From Beroe forskalii (Eukaryota > Ctenophora > Nuda > Beroida > Beroidae): 64,000 nucleotides of DNA. The notes beneath the pieces were generated by a model. That model was not told where the DNA came from. It did not search any database and saw nothing but the letters and a program-made list of their open reading frames with translations. A program made the position numbers and the translations under genes. The stretch is taken from the NCBI GenBank assembly GCA_011033025.1, contig WFMF01000183.1, positions 186,001 to 250,000 on the forward strand. The letters are read 5' to 3'. Numbering within the stretch: position 1 is the first letter of the stretch; the number at the start of each line of letters is the position of its first letter. This document shows, in pieces, positions 1 to 12,800 of this stretch.

Positions 1-177
1 CACATTTAATGGAAAAAATGATGCAATGTATAGCACTGATAAAAGTAATTGTGTCACCCTCTGCAAGTTTGCAAGTTTTTGAATCTCCTACAGAGTACAG
101 TCCTAGACTCAGTGGTCAGCGCCTAAAGTCAGTGGTCAGCGCCACAATTCATAACCAGAATTAGCGTTTGTAGTCCT

Positions 178-285
178 GGGGGTCCTTTCCGAAACTGAAC
201 CTCAGTAAAAAAGCCGACTTCGGTAAGAAGTTAATTGCAAATTTGCATTAAAATTTGACTGAAGTATAATTCGGATAGGACCCCC
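178..285. mobile_element. MITE-like element with GGGGGTCC termini
   Basis: The left end GGGGGTCCTTTCCGAA and the right end TTCGGATAGGACCCCC are imperfect inverted repeats, and the similarity extends about 28 bases inward (both arms then read toward ctCAG). The element is about 108 bp with an AT-rich middle and no ORF. I see no clear target-site duplication. It is probably a non-autonomous DNA transposon or foldback element; the family is unknown. Confidence 0.6.
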
Positions 286-1774
286 TGGTAGGTACCACTC
301 CTTCACGGGTATACACACCGCGCCCAGGTCCCACTGTCCCAGGTCATTCAGGAGCTGGGTGGTGGAACCGTGTTAAGGAGTTGACTGATATTCAACTTAC
401 TGATTACTCACCAAACACACACACATTAAATGGGAATCACCAATTGTGTGAACACTTACCCCACAGATATGTGTCCCGTCCACAGGAGGCCCTGTGAAAC
501 GGTAATCTGGAAATTTGATGAATGTAATTTAATGCAGTATATATTTGCTGTCGTTATTCATGTATTGACTGGAGGGGTGACTGGTATATATTTCACGGTA
601 TTTGAATCGGTATTGAAATTCCAAATCAGATTTATAACCATTTATTCTAAGTTGATAAAACATCGCCTACCGATTCATATCGCACTTGTACGCATAACAT
701 AATAATGCGTAAATACATACCAAATTTTAACACGACCCATTATAATTTGACATCATGAGCTCGTCAAGTGAAAAGCAGCATTTTGGTATCTCGTTCAAGA
801 GCACAAATATTGGCGGTTTTTAAAACGCTGCGGTGTCACATATTGCTGATCTCCCCCAAGGACCTGGCAGTTGCTGATGACGTCACTATGACTGTTTAAA
901 ATGGTGTGCTGATGACACCGTAATAGTCCACTTTCCACAGAGGGAATCAGGAGCTTATTAGCAGCAGCTGCCACTGTACACGTCTTAAAATTAGATTTTA
1001 TCTCATCCCAGTTATATTGACCGGGTATGAAATGTGGTAATGTTTAAAAAGCTTGTGTTATCATCACAACTCCGAACACACTGGTTTGTAGGTATTTCCT
1101 CTAGGGCGTGCTTGAGTAATTGGTGGTGGGTGGTGACGTCATTATCATGTGTTAGAGTGGTGTGATGGTGACCTGTAACTATATAAAGTTATGCAATTTA
1201 TCTTGAAATATTCTTTTCACCCTACAACTATTTTCCGGGTGAGACCCCCATCATACCTTTTCCTATTTTCCTACTACTCTTCTACTCTTCCCAATGTTTT
1301 TTCTTTGCGCCCAAGTGTTAGGTTGTCATAATAATAAGATGTTTAAATTAATACCTTTGATGTATACCTACTATACAAGTATATGTAGTTATACATCATG
1401 TATTTGATTGCGAGTAATGTTTATTGAACAGTGTTTACTTATTGTCTTTGTATGTTGCATTTTGCAGATTTGTCGATAAACAAAACATTGGCACAATCTT
1501 TTAAATTAAATTTAGTTGTAACTTTTTGTCAAAAAGGACAGATAGGGTGTTTTATTTCAAACTCACATTTTTATGAAAAAATGAGCCAATGTATGTAAGA
1601 ATAATGAAAATGTGCACTTGCAAATTGTTAACGATATTGCATGATCTGACAGATTGATGCTACGATATTATGTACTAATATATGAGATGATGATAATGGT
1701 TAATGTATGGTAATAATGCTTTATGTTTGGTCCAAACGCTGTCTACATACATACATACATGCTTTTACTGGTCC

Positions 1775-1960
1775 GGAAGCGCCGTGGTTAGGGCGTCGTT
1801 CTTCCAATCGAGGAGTTGGTGGTTCGATTCCGGCCGTTCCTATCGTGCTAAGGGTGAGAACTCTCACCTAAGCAGCCACACGGTTCACTCAGCCGAGTGT
1901 ACAAAAAATTGTACGGGATAATAAAATGAGGAGCTTGCCATTGCAGCAGAGTCTCGTGCG
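1775..1960 (+). mobile_element. tRNA-derived SINE candidate
   Basis: The head (1775-1845) has tRNA-like ends, GGAAGCG at the 5' side and CCGTTCC at the 3' side, with a B-box-like GGTTCGATTCC and an A-box-like region around tggttaggg. It is followed by a non-tRNA body of about 100 bp. A functional tRNA is unlikely because the arms do not pair well and a body follows. A SINE is the most economical reading. Confidence 0.5.
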
Positions 1961-2145
1961 TTATAACACTTGAATCTTTCGATTCCTTTCATTGGCTGTT
2001 ACAGCTGTTGGAAATGAAGCAAAACCATCAAAATCTAAACTAAAGAAATTCCAATAATGCTTTATTATGTGTGGTAATTATAATGCTTTTCTTTATACAA
2101 TGTATGGTAATAATGCTTTACGTAATAATGCTTTATCTCCAACAG

Positions 2146-5100
2146 AGAAGAGCGGATGGGGAGGATAAGTACACCGACAACAAGTACCACAGTCAGTGTG
2201 TGCAGCACAGTTTGGAGCAACTCATCCAAGATATGTTAGTACCTTGATGTGTGCGACTTTTTACCCCTGACTTTTTATATGTTAGTACCTTGATATATAC
2301 GTATATATATACACCTCTGCTTTTTGTTTGAGTACAGCGTATTCTGACTTTCTGAAGGCCACCAACTTGATAATTGGAACTCTTCTTATTAAAATAATGT
2401 ACCATTATTATTAAAATAATGTACCATTCTATGCCCTCTTGACTTCGTGCAAATGTTAATAATGCTCACTTTTATTTTACCTCCACGCTCTATCTAAGGC
2501 TGCACCTCACTGTGACTTATGACACTTGTAACGTATGATGATAGTTCTTACATTGCAAGGTTTATAAAATACATAGACACGGTGCGCGAAGGGATCTATT
2601 TCAGATAGAACCCGCGTAGCGGGTTCTATCTGATAGAATGATACGAGTGCGCGCAGCGCACGAGTTCTCATTCTTTGTGTAATCCCGAGACGGAGTCGAG
2701 GGGTTACACTTAAATAGACTCTGAGAGCACCGTGTCTATGTATTATAGATGAGTCCGGATTATTGCATGAGAGTCTAAAAACACAACTAATGGAAATAAC
2801 TGGTAACACAATTGGCAGAACAAGCATTTCGGCTTTTCAAGAGATCCAGTGCTTTGATTGGTTGATTTGAAACTTTGCAGAATTGACTTGAGGATGGCAG
2901 GAGAAGGATGGTTCATGAACAGAAATAAGTCTATGAATTAAACAGGAGTATGTTTCAAAGAGGACTATTGTACGATAACAAATGCAACAACAAAAACAAT
3001 ATCAATCAAAGAATCAAAACAACAAACACAATATCGACGAATATTAGGGCATTACGATAATCTGCAGGAGCATGCAAAAGAGGTAAATTGACCTCTTCTC
3101 GCCGTGTTAACAAGTAAAGCAGAGCCAGAACGGCGAAACGAAACAGAAATTAAGTGCAAAAACTGTGTATGAGAGAATGAGAAACCGTTTGCTGAAGGAT
3201 ATTGCTCCGAAACCAGTGGCACGTGGGCGCGCGCAACACGTGACCTTGATTTGGTACAGTAACAGTGGCACGTGTGCGAGTCACGTGGGACGGTAATTAC
3301 ATGTTTAGAGAGATTCTCGTGGGAACGAAACATTTGGTAATTGGTATACATGTTGCGAGTAAGAGTGCGTGTTGTTTGAAAGGAGTACAATACACTGAAA
3401 CTATGTGATAGAGACAGTGAATTTATTTGATAGAGGGATTATGCCAGCGTGTCTATCGCTCTATTTTTCATCCCCTCCCGCTGGCTAAATCCTCACGCAA
3501 TAACCCGGACGAATCTATAAAGCATATACTGTCAGTTGTTACCCCTTAATACTTTTATACTGCTACCCCTGTATAATGTTACCCCGGTTTTACTCCTTTA
3601 TAATGTCACCCCTGTGTTACTCCTTCAGAATGTTACCCTTACAGTGTTACTCCTTTATAATTTCTTCCGTGTGTTACTCCTTCAGACTTAATCCTTCAGA
3701 ATGTTACCCTTGTGTTACTTCTTTATAATGTTACCTATGATATGTTACAGGTGTAACGAAGATGAACACGACAAAAGGCTCATTATCGTACAAGAGTTGG
3801 AGTCCATCCTACAACAGATGAGCACAAGTTAGTTCATCTAAGTAGACGACCTTCTGTCGTCTGTTTCCTCTGCATATCCTCCTTCTCTTGAACAGTCTCT
3901 CCTTTATCCCAAGTCTCTACTTTTGAGGGAGAGTGGAGCTTATTTCTTTATTAAGAAAATGACATTCTCCTCTCTATCCAATCACCCCACACAGAATTAT
4001 TACTTCTCTGAGTTCCCTTTTCTGGGTTAACCTTAACAAGCACCTGATTTAAATCATGGTTGTTAAATTAAGACAAAAAGAATTGTGTTATAAATTTGGT
4101 ATAATGTGTAATGTGCAACAAAATATAAACTTTTGTTTTATTTGAAAAAAATTGTTTTATTATTCAATCACCCCTCACAAAGTTCTCTGAGTTGGAGGAT
4201 GTTACCCTGGAGATGTACGGGAGCAGTTCCTTCTTCTGTGCCCTGAAACACGGCGACATCAACTGCTTCATCAACGTCAAGGAGTACTTGCTCTGTGTCA
4301 AACACGTGAGTCAAACACGTGCTCTGTGTCAAACACGTGAGTCAAACACGTGCTTTGTGTCAAACACGTGAGTCAAACACGTGCTCTGTGCCAAACACGT
4401 GAGTCAAACACGTGCTCTGTGTCAAACACGTGAGTCAAACACGTGCTCTGTTTCAAACACGTGAGTCAAACACGTGCTCTGTTTCAAACACGTGAGTCAA
4501 ACACGTGCTCTGTTTCAAACACGTGAGTCAAACACGTGCTCTGTGTCAAACACGTGAGTCAAACACGTGCTCTGTGTCAAACACGTGAGTTACCGAATCC
4601 CCATATGATCCTTGATATGGCATCTTGGATAATAAATATGTCTGTGTTTTTCAGTTCATTTTTTTCTGAATGAATCATTCATGCAAGATTTTGATTGAAA
4701 CCCTCACATAGTCACTTGTCTCTTTTATGGGCGAAAGAAAAGCATTAAAAACAATGATAAATAATGTAAAGTGTTGTATCATCGCGTATAATTTTCTATT
4801 CATATAATGCTTGCAGGTGGTGGACATCATCAAGCAGTACAGTGACACGTATGAGGATCCTGTAGTGACCACCGGACACAGGTTCCCTCGCATCAAGTTC
4901 AAGCACAAGGAATCCGGACTTACAGTGGTGCTCAGCATACACTCCCTCAAAAGGTAGGATAGAGTTGCAGGATAAAACTTACTTTCTTACAGGATAGAAC
5001 TTACTTTCTTACAGGATAGAACTAACTTTCTTACAGGATAGAACTTACTTTTTACAGGATAGAACTTACTTTTTTACAGGATATAACCGACTTTGTTACT

Positions 5101-6165
5101 GCATAGAACCGAATTTCTTACAGGATAGAAGTGACTTTCTTGATTTTTATAACTATCGTTTCAAACCATATTCAAAATGAGTAGACGAGTTAGATTATCA
5201 TTTATTCCTTCGAGGTATAATCTCTAGTCAGCTGACAATGATTATCACATGATGTTCCAAACTCCAGATTTTAAATATAGGGCCAATACATTATTCGTAT
5301 CAACAGAGGGGATAAAGGCCTCTACCTAGAACAGTCAACTATCAGACTTAATTTTGTGCATATTCATACGTTTTGAATGGATCTTTTTCAATTTGAACGC
5401 TGGTTCAAAATTTTCTAAGCAGTAACGCAGTAATTTTGTTTTCAGCGCTAACTTCACAGAATTGATGAATTGCTTCTTCTCTTGTGACAAACGGGCCCTG
5501 CAACTCAGTCAATTGCTGAAGATCCACGCCTCAGAAATGAACCTAATGGATGGAACCATGTGAAGTAGGATGCGTCTAAGTATACGTTGTACAATGTGGC
5601 ACTTATGTTGATCACAATAATATGTGTATAACTGTAGAGCGAATGTAATATCAATTTGTTTGTGTGTACTCACTGTACTGTGTTTATGTTGTCGTTATGT
5701 ACATTGTGTATTATAGTGTATAAATAGTGCTAAAAATCTTCAAAACCCATCAATCATAGCTGCCGAACTGCCCTCCTTTTGGGAGGGCGCCCTCCCATGC
5801 CCTCCATTTGCCCTCCTTTCGGACCTTGCCCACCTTTTTGGAGGGCAAATCAACAATTACACTATAATTCTGATAATTTTGACAATTCTGAATATTTGCC
5901 TGATATTCACTATCTCGGATCATTTTAGTCGTTCCCTAAAAAGGTCGCCATTTTTTGTAATTTACCTACCAAGCACTATCTCGGATCAATTTTGAAAATT
6001 TACCCATCAAGCACTATCTCGAATCAATTTGGTACTTAACATCCTTAAAATTTATGTATAATACACCGAAAAATCTAAAAATTTACCTAAAATCCTGAAA
6101 ATTTACCTACAAATGAGAAAATTTACCTAATAAGCACTATCTCGGATTCAATTCTTAGGCGACGT

Positions 6166-6207
<42 letters not shown>

Positions 6208-6630
6208 CATATATTTTTCTCAAATCAAATGCGTTTAAAATTCAATATTCAACGCTATTTGCCCTCCCAAATGGGGCAAAAGTTGAAAACCAAAGGATTT
6301 TCAAGACGGCAGCTATCAATAAGACATACTATATTTCAACTTACTAAATTTGGTATTTTAATACTTTTGATTGTAAATGTCGAAAAGTGAACCACTTTAA
6401 TCCACGATTTTATCAATAATTGTGTATGAGTATATGAAAAGAATATAGCAAAAATCTGCACATCGATTGTCTTCTCCAAGGTCTTGTAAATTGTAATTTA
6501 ACCCAAGTACCACCTAATGGACGGAACTTTCGAAAGCCACATTTTCCCACTCATGGCGGTGTATTTCTGTCAGAACTCGAAGCCTCCCCTGCTACCCAAA
6601 TACGAGATGAGCTACGACATGCTCATGTTA
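2146..6630 (+). CDS. TUT4/TUT7-like terminal uridylyltransferase, N-terminal (inactive-type) NTase module, partial
   Basis: Proposed exons: 2146-2234, 3751-3827, 4192-4305, 4817-4953, 5446-5559 and about 6508 (or 6537)-6630. The translation has a helix reading EHDKRLIIVQELESIL, then MYGSS followed by KHGDINCFINV (the GS...DxD region of nucleotidyltransferases), then PRIKFKHKESGL, and finally LMAVYFCQNSKPPLLP. This order matches the first NTase/PAP-associated domain of animal TUT4/TUT7. In vertebrates that copy is catalytically dead and serves in RNA/partner binding. Here the second metal-binding Asp is Asn (GDIN), consistent with an inactive domain. Phases agree at 2234/3751, 4305/4817 and 4953/5446. 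The 3827/4192 and 5559/6508 joins are uncertain, and no active second NTase domain is visible downstream. It could be a divergent TUT-like paralogue rather than a full TUT. Confidence 0.65.
2568..2743. mobile_element. Nested-hairpin MITE in TUT-like intron
   Basis: The terminal inverted repeat AATACATAGACACGGTGC appears at the left end and inverted at the right end. Inside are two further hairpins: a GATAGAACCCGC arm pairing with GCGGGTTCTATC, and a GTGCGCGCAGCGCAC palindrome. The whole 176 bp can fold into a cruciform-rich structure. It has no coding capacity and lies in an intron. Confidence 0.65.
3536..3745. repeat. Degenerate GTTACTCCTTTATAATGTTACCCC tract
   Basis: Repeated variants of gttactcctttataat and gttacccctgtg occupy the intron up to the acceptor at 3750. 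The copies vary in length, so this is an old, degenerate minisatellite ending at a splice acceptor. Confidence 0.6.
4288..4590 (+). repeat. 31-bp minisatellite containing the TUT-like exon splice donor
   Basis: The unit is about 31 bp (gtgctctgtgtcaaacac followed by gtgagtcaaacac), in about nine copies. The exon at 4192-4305 ends with the same CTCTGTGTCAAACAC and is followed by the donor gtgagt. Each unit therefore reproduces the last coding bases and the 5' splice site. Small variants (gtttc, gtgcc) show divergence between copies. Confidence 0.85.
4960..5140 (+). repeat. 22-bp minisatellite just after a splice donor
   Basis: Units of gatagaacttactttcttacag repeat about eight times, with decay toward the 3' side. 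The tract starts within 10 bases of the donor that follows exon 4817-4953. Each unit ends in an acceptor-like cttacag. Confidence 0.8.
5758..6314. mobile_element. AGCTGCCG-ended non-autonomous element
   Basis: The stretch is bounded by AGCTGCCG on the left and its complement CGGCAGCT on the right, and both ends carry gccctcc/gggagggc blocks. The interior has four copies of an aagcactatctcgga-type motif and a pure A run of about 40 at 6166-6205. There is no ORF. It lies between the last two TUT-like exons. The internal A run could be a retroposed tail or slippage. Confidence 0.5.
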
Positions 6631-6813
6631 GTCAATAGTCACTTAGTCAGCCGTTGTTCTGCTCCCTAGTTTATCATCGTAGTAAAAAGTGAAATCATCA
6701 CTTAACTTCTAATCTGGTTTCCTGGATTGAGGGTACATATTGAATTGCATAATGTATGACTTATATGGTATTGTCTTTTGTTCTAAGTTTCTAAAGTGTC
6801 GTGAATCTTTCGC

Positions 6814-9800
6814 ATGAGTAGAGCAGAGGAGGACAAACTAAACCGCGAGGAGAAGCTTGAGCGGGAGAAAACATCTCAAGAAAAGGAAAGTTCCGCCAGC
6901 CCTGACAAACAGACAGACACACCGACTGACACTGTTACAGACACTGTGATAACCGCACAGACAGACTGCAGTGTCTCGCCTGCCAAGGAGGTGGCCTTGG
7001 GTAACTTCAGTGCCAGTGTGGTGATCGGGATTCTGAGGCAAAGTCTCCTCGAGGTCATGGGAGGTGCTCAGGTGATTTCTAGCTGCATTTCACTCGGTGT
7101 GTTATATAGCAACATTTCACTCAGGTGATTTCTAGCAACATTCAACTCAGTGTGTCACTCCGATGTTGTGTCTAGTTCAGTTATAATAGGTACTATACCC
7201 ATATTATATTGTGCAGTGTATAATACCTATACGTTCTCTGCCTTACATACTTGTTAACCCTCTTACCTTACAACTATACATGTAATCTCGTAACCAAAGC
7301 AACAGTGATTATAGATCCCATACATGGTTGTTTTAAACTGTAGCTCTGTGGGCTATGGCCCTTTATCTCACATCCTGAACCCCTTTTATCGCATCACGGG
7401 CCCTTTTTCTGTTATTGTGAACCCCTCATAACGAATCGTGAACCCCTTATCTCGCGTTTTGAACCCCCTTAATATCGCAGTCTGAAGTGAGTGTTGAAGA
7501 AGTTGAAACCTTGCTAAGAGAAGCTAGGGTAGCGGACCTGTTCCCAGCTGTGGATCCTAGCAACGACCCCTGGAATCACGGCGACGGGAGTGATATGCTG
7601 CCTGACCAGGGAGCCTGGAGCGATCCTAGTCCTTTCTGGTGCGTACACTGTACATTGTACAGGTACAGGGGTTGAGTCAGGGTACAGGGGTTGAGTCAGG
7701 GTACAGGGGTTGAAGTCAGGGGTACAGGGTTGTAGTCAGGGTACAGGGGTTGGTCAGGGTACAGGGTTGAGTCAGGGGTGGGGTTGAGTCAGGGTACAGG
7801 GGGTTAGTCCAGGGGCACAGGGGGTTGAATCAAGGGTTGAGGGGTTGGTCAGGGTGCAGGGGTTGAGATCAGGGGTACAGGAGTTAGTCAGGGTACACAG
7901 GGGTTAGTCAGGGGTTGGTCAGGGTACAGGGTTGGTCAGGTGCACAGGGGTTGGTCAGGGGGTACAGGGTTAGTCAGGGTACAGGGTTGGTCAGGTGCAG
8001 GGGTTAGTCAGGGTACAGGGGTTGAGTCAGGGGTGCAGGGGTTAGTCAGGGTACAGGGTTAGTCAGGGGTGCAGGGTTAGTCAGGGGTACAGGGTTAGTC
8101 AGGGTGCAGGGGTTAGTCAGGGGTGCAGGGTTAGTCAGGGGTACAGGGTTGAGTCAGGGGTACAGGGTTGAGTCAGGTGCAGGGGTTGGTCAGGGTACAG
8201 GGTTGAGTCAGGTGCAAGGACAAGTCAGGGGTGGGGTTGAATCAGGGGTACAGGGGTTAGTCAGGGTACAGGGGAAGTTGAAGTCAGGGAATTTTGGGGT
8301 TGAGTCAGGGTGCAGGGGTTGAATCAGGGTACAGGGGTTAGTCAGGGTGCAGAGTCAGGGTACAGGGGTTAGTCAGGAGGTGGGGTTGGTCAGAATTTTA
8401 GAGGTAAAGTCAGCAAGGTACAGATTATATTTACAGTGATTGAGGTTGGTAGGTTGGCTCACATCCCTATTCCCACAGTCGGTACTTGCTGAAGTCGGCA
8501 GTAGTAACGCCTCGTAAGAAGTGGCTACACCAGCACGCCACCAAAAAGCGGCACATGGGAGACATATACGAGTTACAGAGGCGGGGCACCCCGGCTGAGC
8601 CGCCCATGCCCGCATGGCTCCTTGACTCCATGCTGCAGACTAAGAAATATCTCCTACAAGGATCAGTGTGTATTTTCTGTTTCAGTACTTTAAGTGTTAA
8701 ATCACAATCTTCTTCCCCATTCAATTTAACCTCGGCTAAAACGGAAAACCAGCTAAAACTCAATGAATCATTGGAATATTAGGATTATGTGAATAATCAC
8801 TGATCGTACCAGCCTTGCTAATGGTCAGGGGCTAGTCAACTTTAGCCCCCAGTCAGGGAAATAGTATTTGGAACACGCGGAACAGTTTCTTTCATCATGT
8901 TAACGCGTTCACGCGCCTTCCTTCGTTAGTTGTGTAGAAATCACAAACGATCCTATTCGCTAATGTAACGGCGCATAGTGGTACTGTTCCTGTTATAGCA
9001 CGAGGCGAACCTGAGTGAATATTACTGCATTTCACTCGGTTAGTCAGGGTTTCATTAGTTAGTCAGGGAAGCCGAGTGCAATTAGTGCAGCAGTACCACT
9101 AGGGGCGTTAGATTGCACAATTTACCGTTCACCACTTCGGCGCCTGTTTGGCAGGTTCACCACTTTGGCGCCTGTTTGGCAGGTTCACCACTTTGGCGCC
9201 TGTTTGGCAGGTTTACAACAATATGTTATTCTGATCAGGTGTGCAGTAAGTTAGAAGAGTCTGCGCTGCCTCACCAGTACATTGATCACAGGAATTAGTC
9301 AGAGTAAAGGGGTATGAAGCAGGGTACATGCTGTTCTGTCTTGTAAACATACAGCCGACAAGGTAGGAATCATATTTCTCTCATCCCTTCTAACACCCCC
9401 TCTCAGGGGTTAGTCAGGGTACAACACTCCCTCCGTTAACACCCCTCACCTCTCTAACACAGGACCTCTCCAGGGTTATCATGTTACTCAGGGATCCCAA
9501 AACATGCCAAGGTATCAACATTCTCATGAAATACTGCAGATGGGGTATTGAAGTGAATGGTTACTAAAACAAAAGTCATGATTTTTTTGAAGGGTGGTAT
9601 ATCAGATCAAAATCTAGGGTTAAACTTGGCGGCACTATCTTGGAAATTGTCGACAATTACTGCTACCTCAGGAATTACAGGGGTTAGTCAGGTGAACTAT
9701 CAACAGCTCAATCAATTCTTAAAACCAAAGCCATGAGAGCATTCTTTGGTCTGTGTACAGGGGTTAATGATCCGCTCAAAATTATCATTCAGAGCACTCA

Positions 9801-12800
9801 ACGTACCCTATTTGACTCACTCCCATAAAACCTATAGCACTCTACGGTGCTCCAATCTGGACGCCAGCACCATTAACAAAGGTATGATCAAGCATGTCGA
9901 ACACAGCCCATTCAATGTAAGGAATTTCATTTCCAAAATCAACCGTGTGCCGTCCGAAAAGTTCATCTTTCATTCCTCAAGTGGGCACTAGATTGTGCAC
10001 CATAAAGCTTCTAATGTGGGTGTCTGGGGTGAGAGTGGGAGATACCCTCTGATTTATCAAGCAATTCGTCTTACACTTAATTATTTCAAACGAATATCCA
10101 AACTACCTGAAAGCACATTTATCAAAGCTGCACTGTGTGAACAAAAAGCATTAAATCTCCCTTGGTACAAAAACATTGAACCCCTTTTAAAAATTGATGA
10201 AATTTATCACCAAGATCACGTAACAGCGTCACGTGTGTTAAAAAATCCAAATTTCAAACCAAAAATTGCGCCAAATGGCCAATCAAGAAATTCAACCATA
10301 CCAAGTCGCAAATTCCGCGTACAGACTATAGTAAAGTCACTTACTGAACACTTCACTAATTGCTGGGAATATGAAAAATCAGAATCGTCCAAATTATCAT
10401 TCTATCATGCATGCAAGAAAAAATTCGCGAGAGAACCATATTTAGATATATCAAAGGGGTTTTTCACGAAGATATAACACAACCAAATTCAGAATTAGTT
10501 CTCATGATCTGGAAATAGAACGTGGAAGATACAATAACGTACCGAGAGAAGCGCGTATTTGTTCATGGTGTAACACATCAATGGGTGTAAACGTGGTAGA
10601 AGATGAGGCTCACGCAATCAATGACTGTGACCTTTATGGTAGCCTGCGCAATAAGCTTATCACGAGACTGAATAAAGCCCCGGGATCTCAATTTCACGTG
10701 CCCATTAATCGGATTTAACTTAAAACTCACTTTCACACTCTTTTATCACCATATCATGTCTTGACAAACCCGGACAACCACAGCACATTTAACGAACATC
10801 ACACAGTCACTCAAACCGGGATATCTTACAAAATCAGAGACGCGAATACATAATCAACTGTATGTGCACGTTTTTATGCCATATCATAGAAACCAGACGC
10901 AAATATATCAACGAGTTAAAAGAAAAAAGAGAACCGAGCAAACACACTCACTATTTATATAGCGAATGGCATATCACAAAAACTAAAATGAAGGTAAAAT
11001 GGTGTGCCACATTCCGTCACTTATGCATGATTAATTCTCATACCTTACTCTTACACATTCACATCGGTTTGATTTCACTGCCAAATCTACAGGGTTGGAA
11101 ATATCCTGCATACTGGGCCTCACCTATTCACAGCCTATGCCCCTAAGACTCAGTCACACCTCAACTTTAGTAGTGCCCTACGATAGATTATCCGCCTACA
11201 ACCCTGTGTGCGAGGATTAATGCTAAAACAGATGATTATAGTATTGTGCCGAGAAGTCACACCCATTATCTAACGTCGAAAGAAACGTGAGAAATCACCT
11301 AACGTTAGAAATCACTATTTTATTCAACTAACGGGATTAAACTGCTCATATGAAAAGTGTGATGATACAGTTAACTTTGTGTGCGTTTCACCCAACCGAA
11401 TCGACTTTCAAATAATAGGTTAACGAAAGGGTTGACGAATATTCTAAATATTCTCAGACAATGCGGTTATGGTTCAAATGGCTAGGAAGAGATAACTGTG
11501 AAATGATGAAATGGATTTCCAACACCTATTGACAATTTGTGTGACTTTGTTTATCATAACCGATATGAACAATGAAAATATTGTGAGATTTTAATTTTTG
11601 ATATCAGTATATTATCAAATATGAAAATATATGAGATAGGAAAGACTTTTACATGAAATAAAGGATGATGTTTGTTGTTATTGTTATTGTACAATATAAC
11701 AACCAACGTTAGTTGGTTGATATTTTATATTAAACCTTGTAAAACCTTGTAAACCTTGTAAAACCTTGTAAACCACCCCCTCACCTCTCTAACACACCCC
11801 CGCCTCTGAACCCCCCCCCCTCATGCCTCTAACACCTCTCTTACACTACCCCATCACCCCTCTAACACCCCCACCCCTCTAACACTTCCCCTCACCCCTC
11901 TTACACTACCCCTCACCCCTCTTACACTACCCCTCACCCCTCTTACACTACCCCTCACCCCTCTTACACTATCCCTCACCCCTCTTACACTACCCCTCAC
12001 CCCTCTTACACTACCCCATCACCCCTCTAACACCCCTTCTCACCCCTCTTACACTACCCCTCACCCCTCCTACACTACCCTCACCCCTCTTACACTACCC
12101 CTCACCCTCTTACACTACCCCATCACCCCTCTAACACCCCTCACCCTCTTACTACCCCTCACCCTCTTACACTACCCCTCACCCTTTTACACCCCTCTTA
12201 CACTATCCCTCACCCCTTTACACTACCCCTCTTACACTCCTCACCCCTCTTACCCCTCACCCGTCTTACACTACCCCTCACCCCTCTTACACTACCCCAT
12301 CACCCCTCTAACACCCCTTCTCACCCCTCTCATATTACCCCCACCCCTCTTACACTACCCCTCACCCTTCTAACTCTCCTCCTCACCCTTCTAACACCTG
12401 ACCCCTCTAAAACTCCCCTGACCCTCTAACACCCCTTCACCCCTCTAACACTCCCTCACCCCTCTAACACTCCCCCTCACCCCTCTAAACTCCCCCTCAC
12501 CCCTCTAACACCCCCTCTCACCCCTCTCATATTACCCCCACCCCTCTTACACTACCCCTCACCTTTCTAACTCTCCCCCTCACCCATCTAACACTCCCCC
12601 TGACCCCTCTAAACTCCCCCTGACCCCTCTAACACCCCTTCTCACCCCTCTAACACTCCCCTCACCCATCTAACACTCCCCCTCACCCCTCTAAACTCCC
12701 CCTCACCCCTCTAACACTCCCCCTCACCCCTCTAACACCCCCTCACATCTCTCTACATTTTATCCAGGAGAGACTGCTGCTGCAGCATGAGCAGTCCATG

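Larger units (their letters stand above)
1..2145. other. Spacer upstream of the TUT-like exons
   Basis: I see no supportable coding exon here. The stretch holds a small TIR element (178-285), a 13-base direct duplication (agtggtcagcgcc at about 109 and 131), and a tRNA-derived SINE candidate from about 1775. The rest is AT-rich and featureless. It may include upstream exons of the TUT-like gene that are too short or divergent to recognise. Confidence 0.5.

Noticed and set aside
3052..3390. 112-codon minus-strand ORF
   Set aside because: No recognisable domain; it lies within a TUT-like intron and has no splice or start context.
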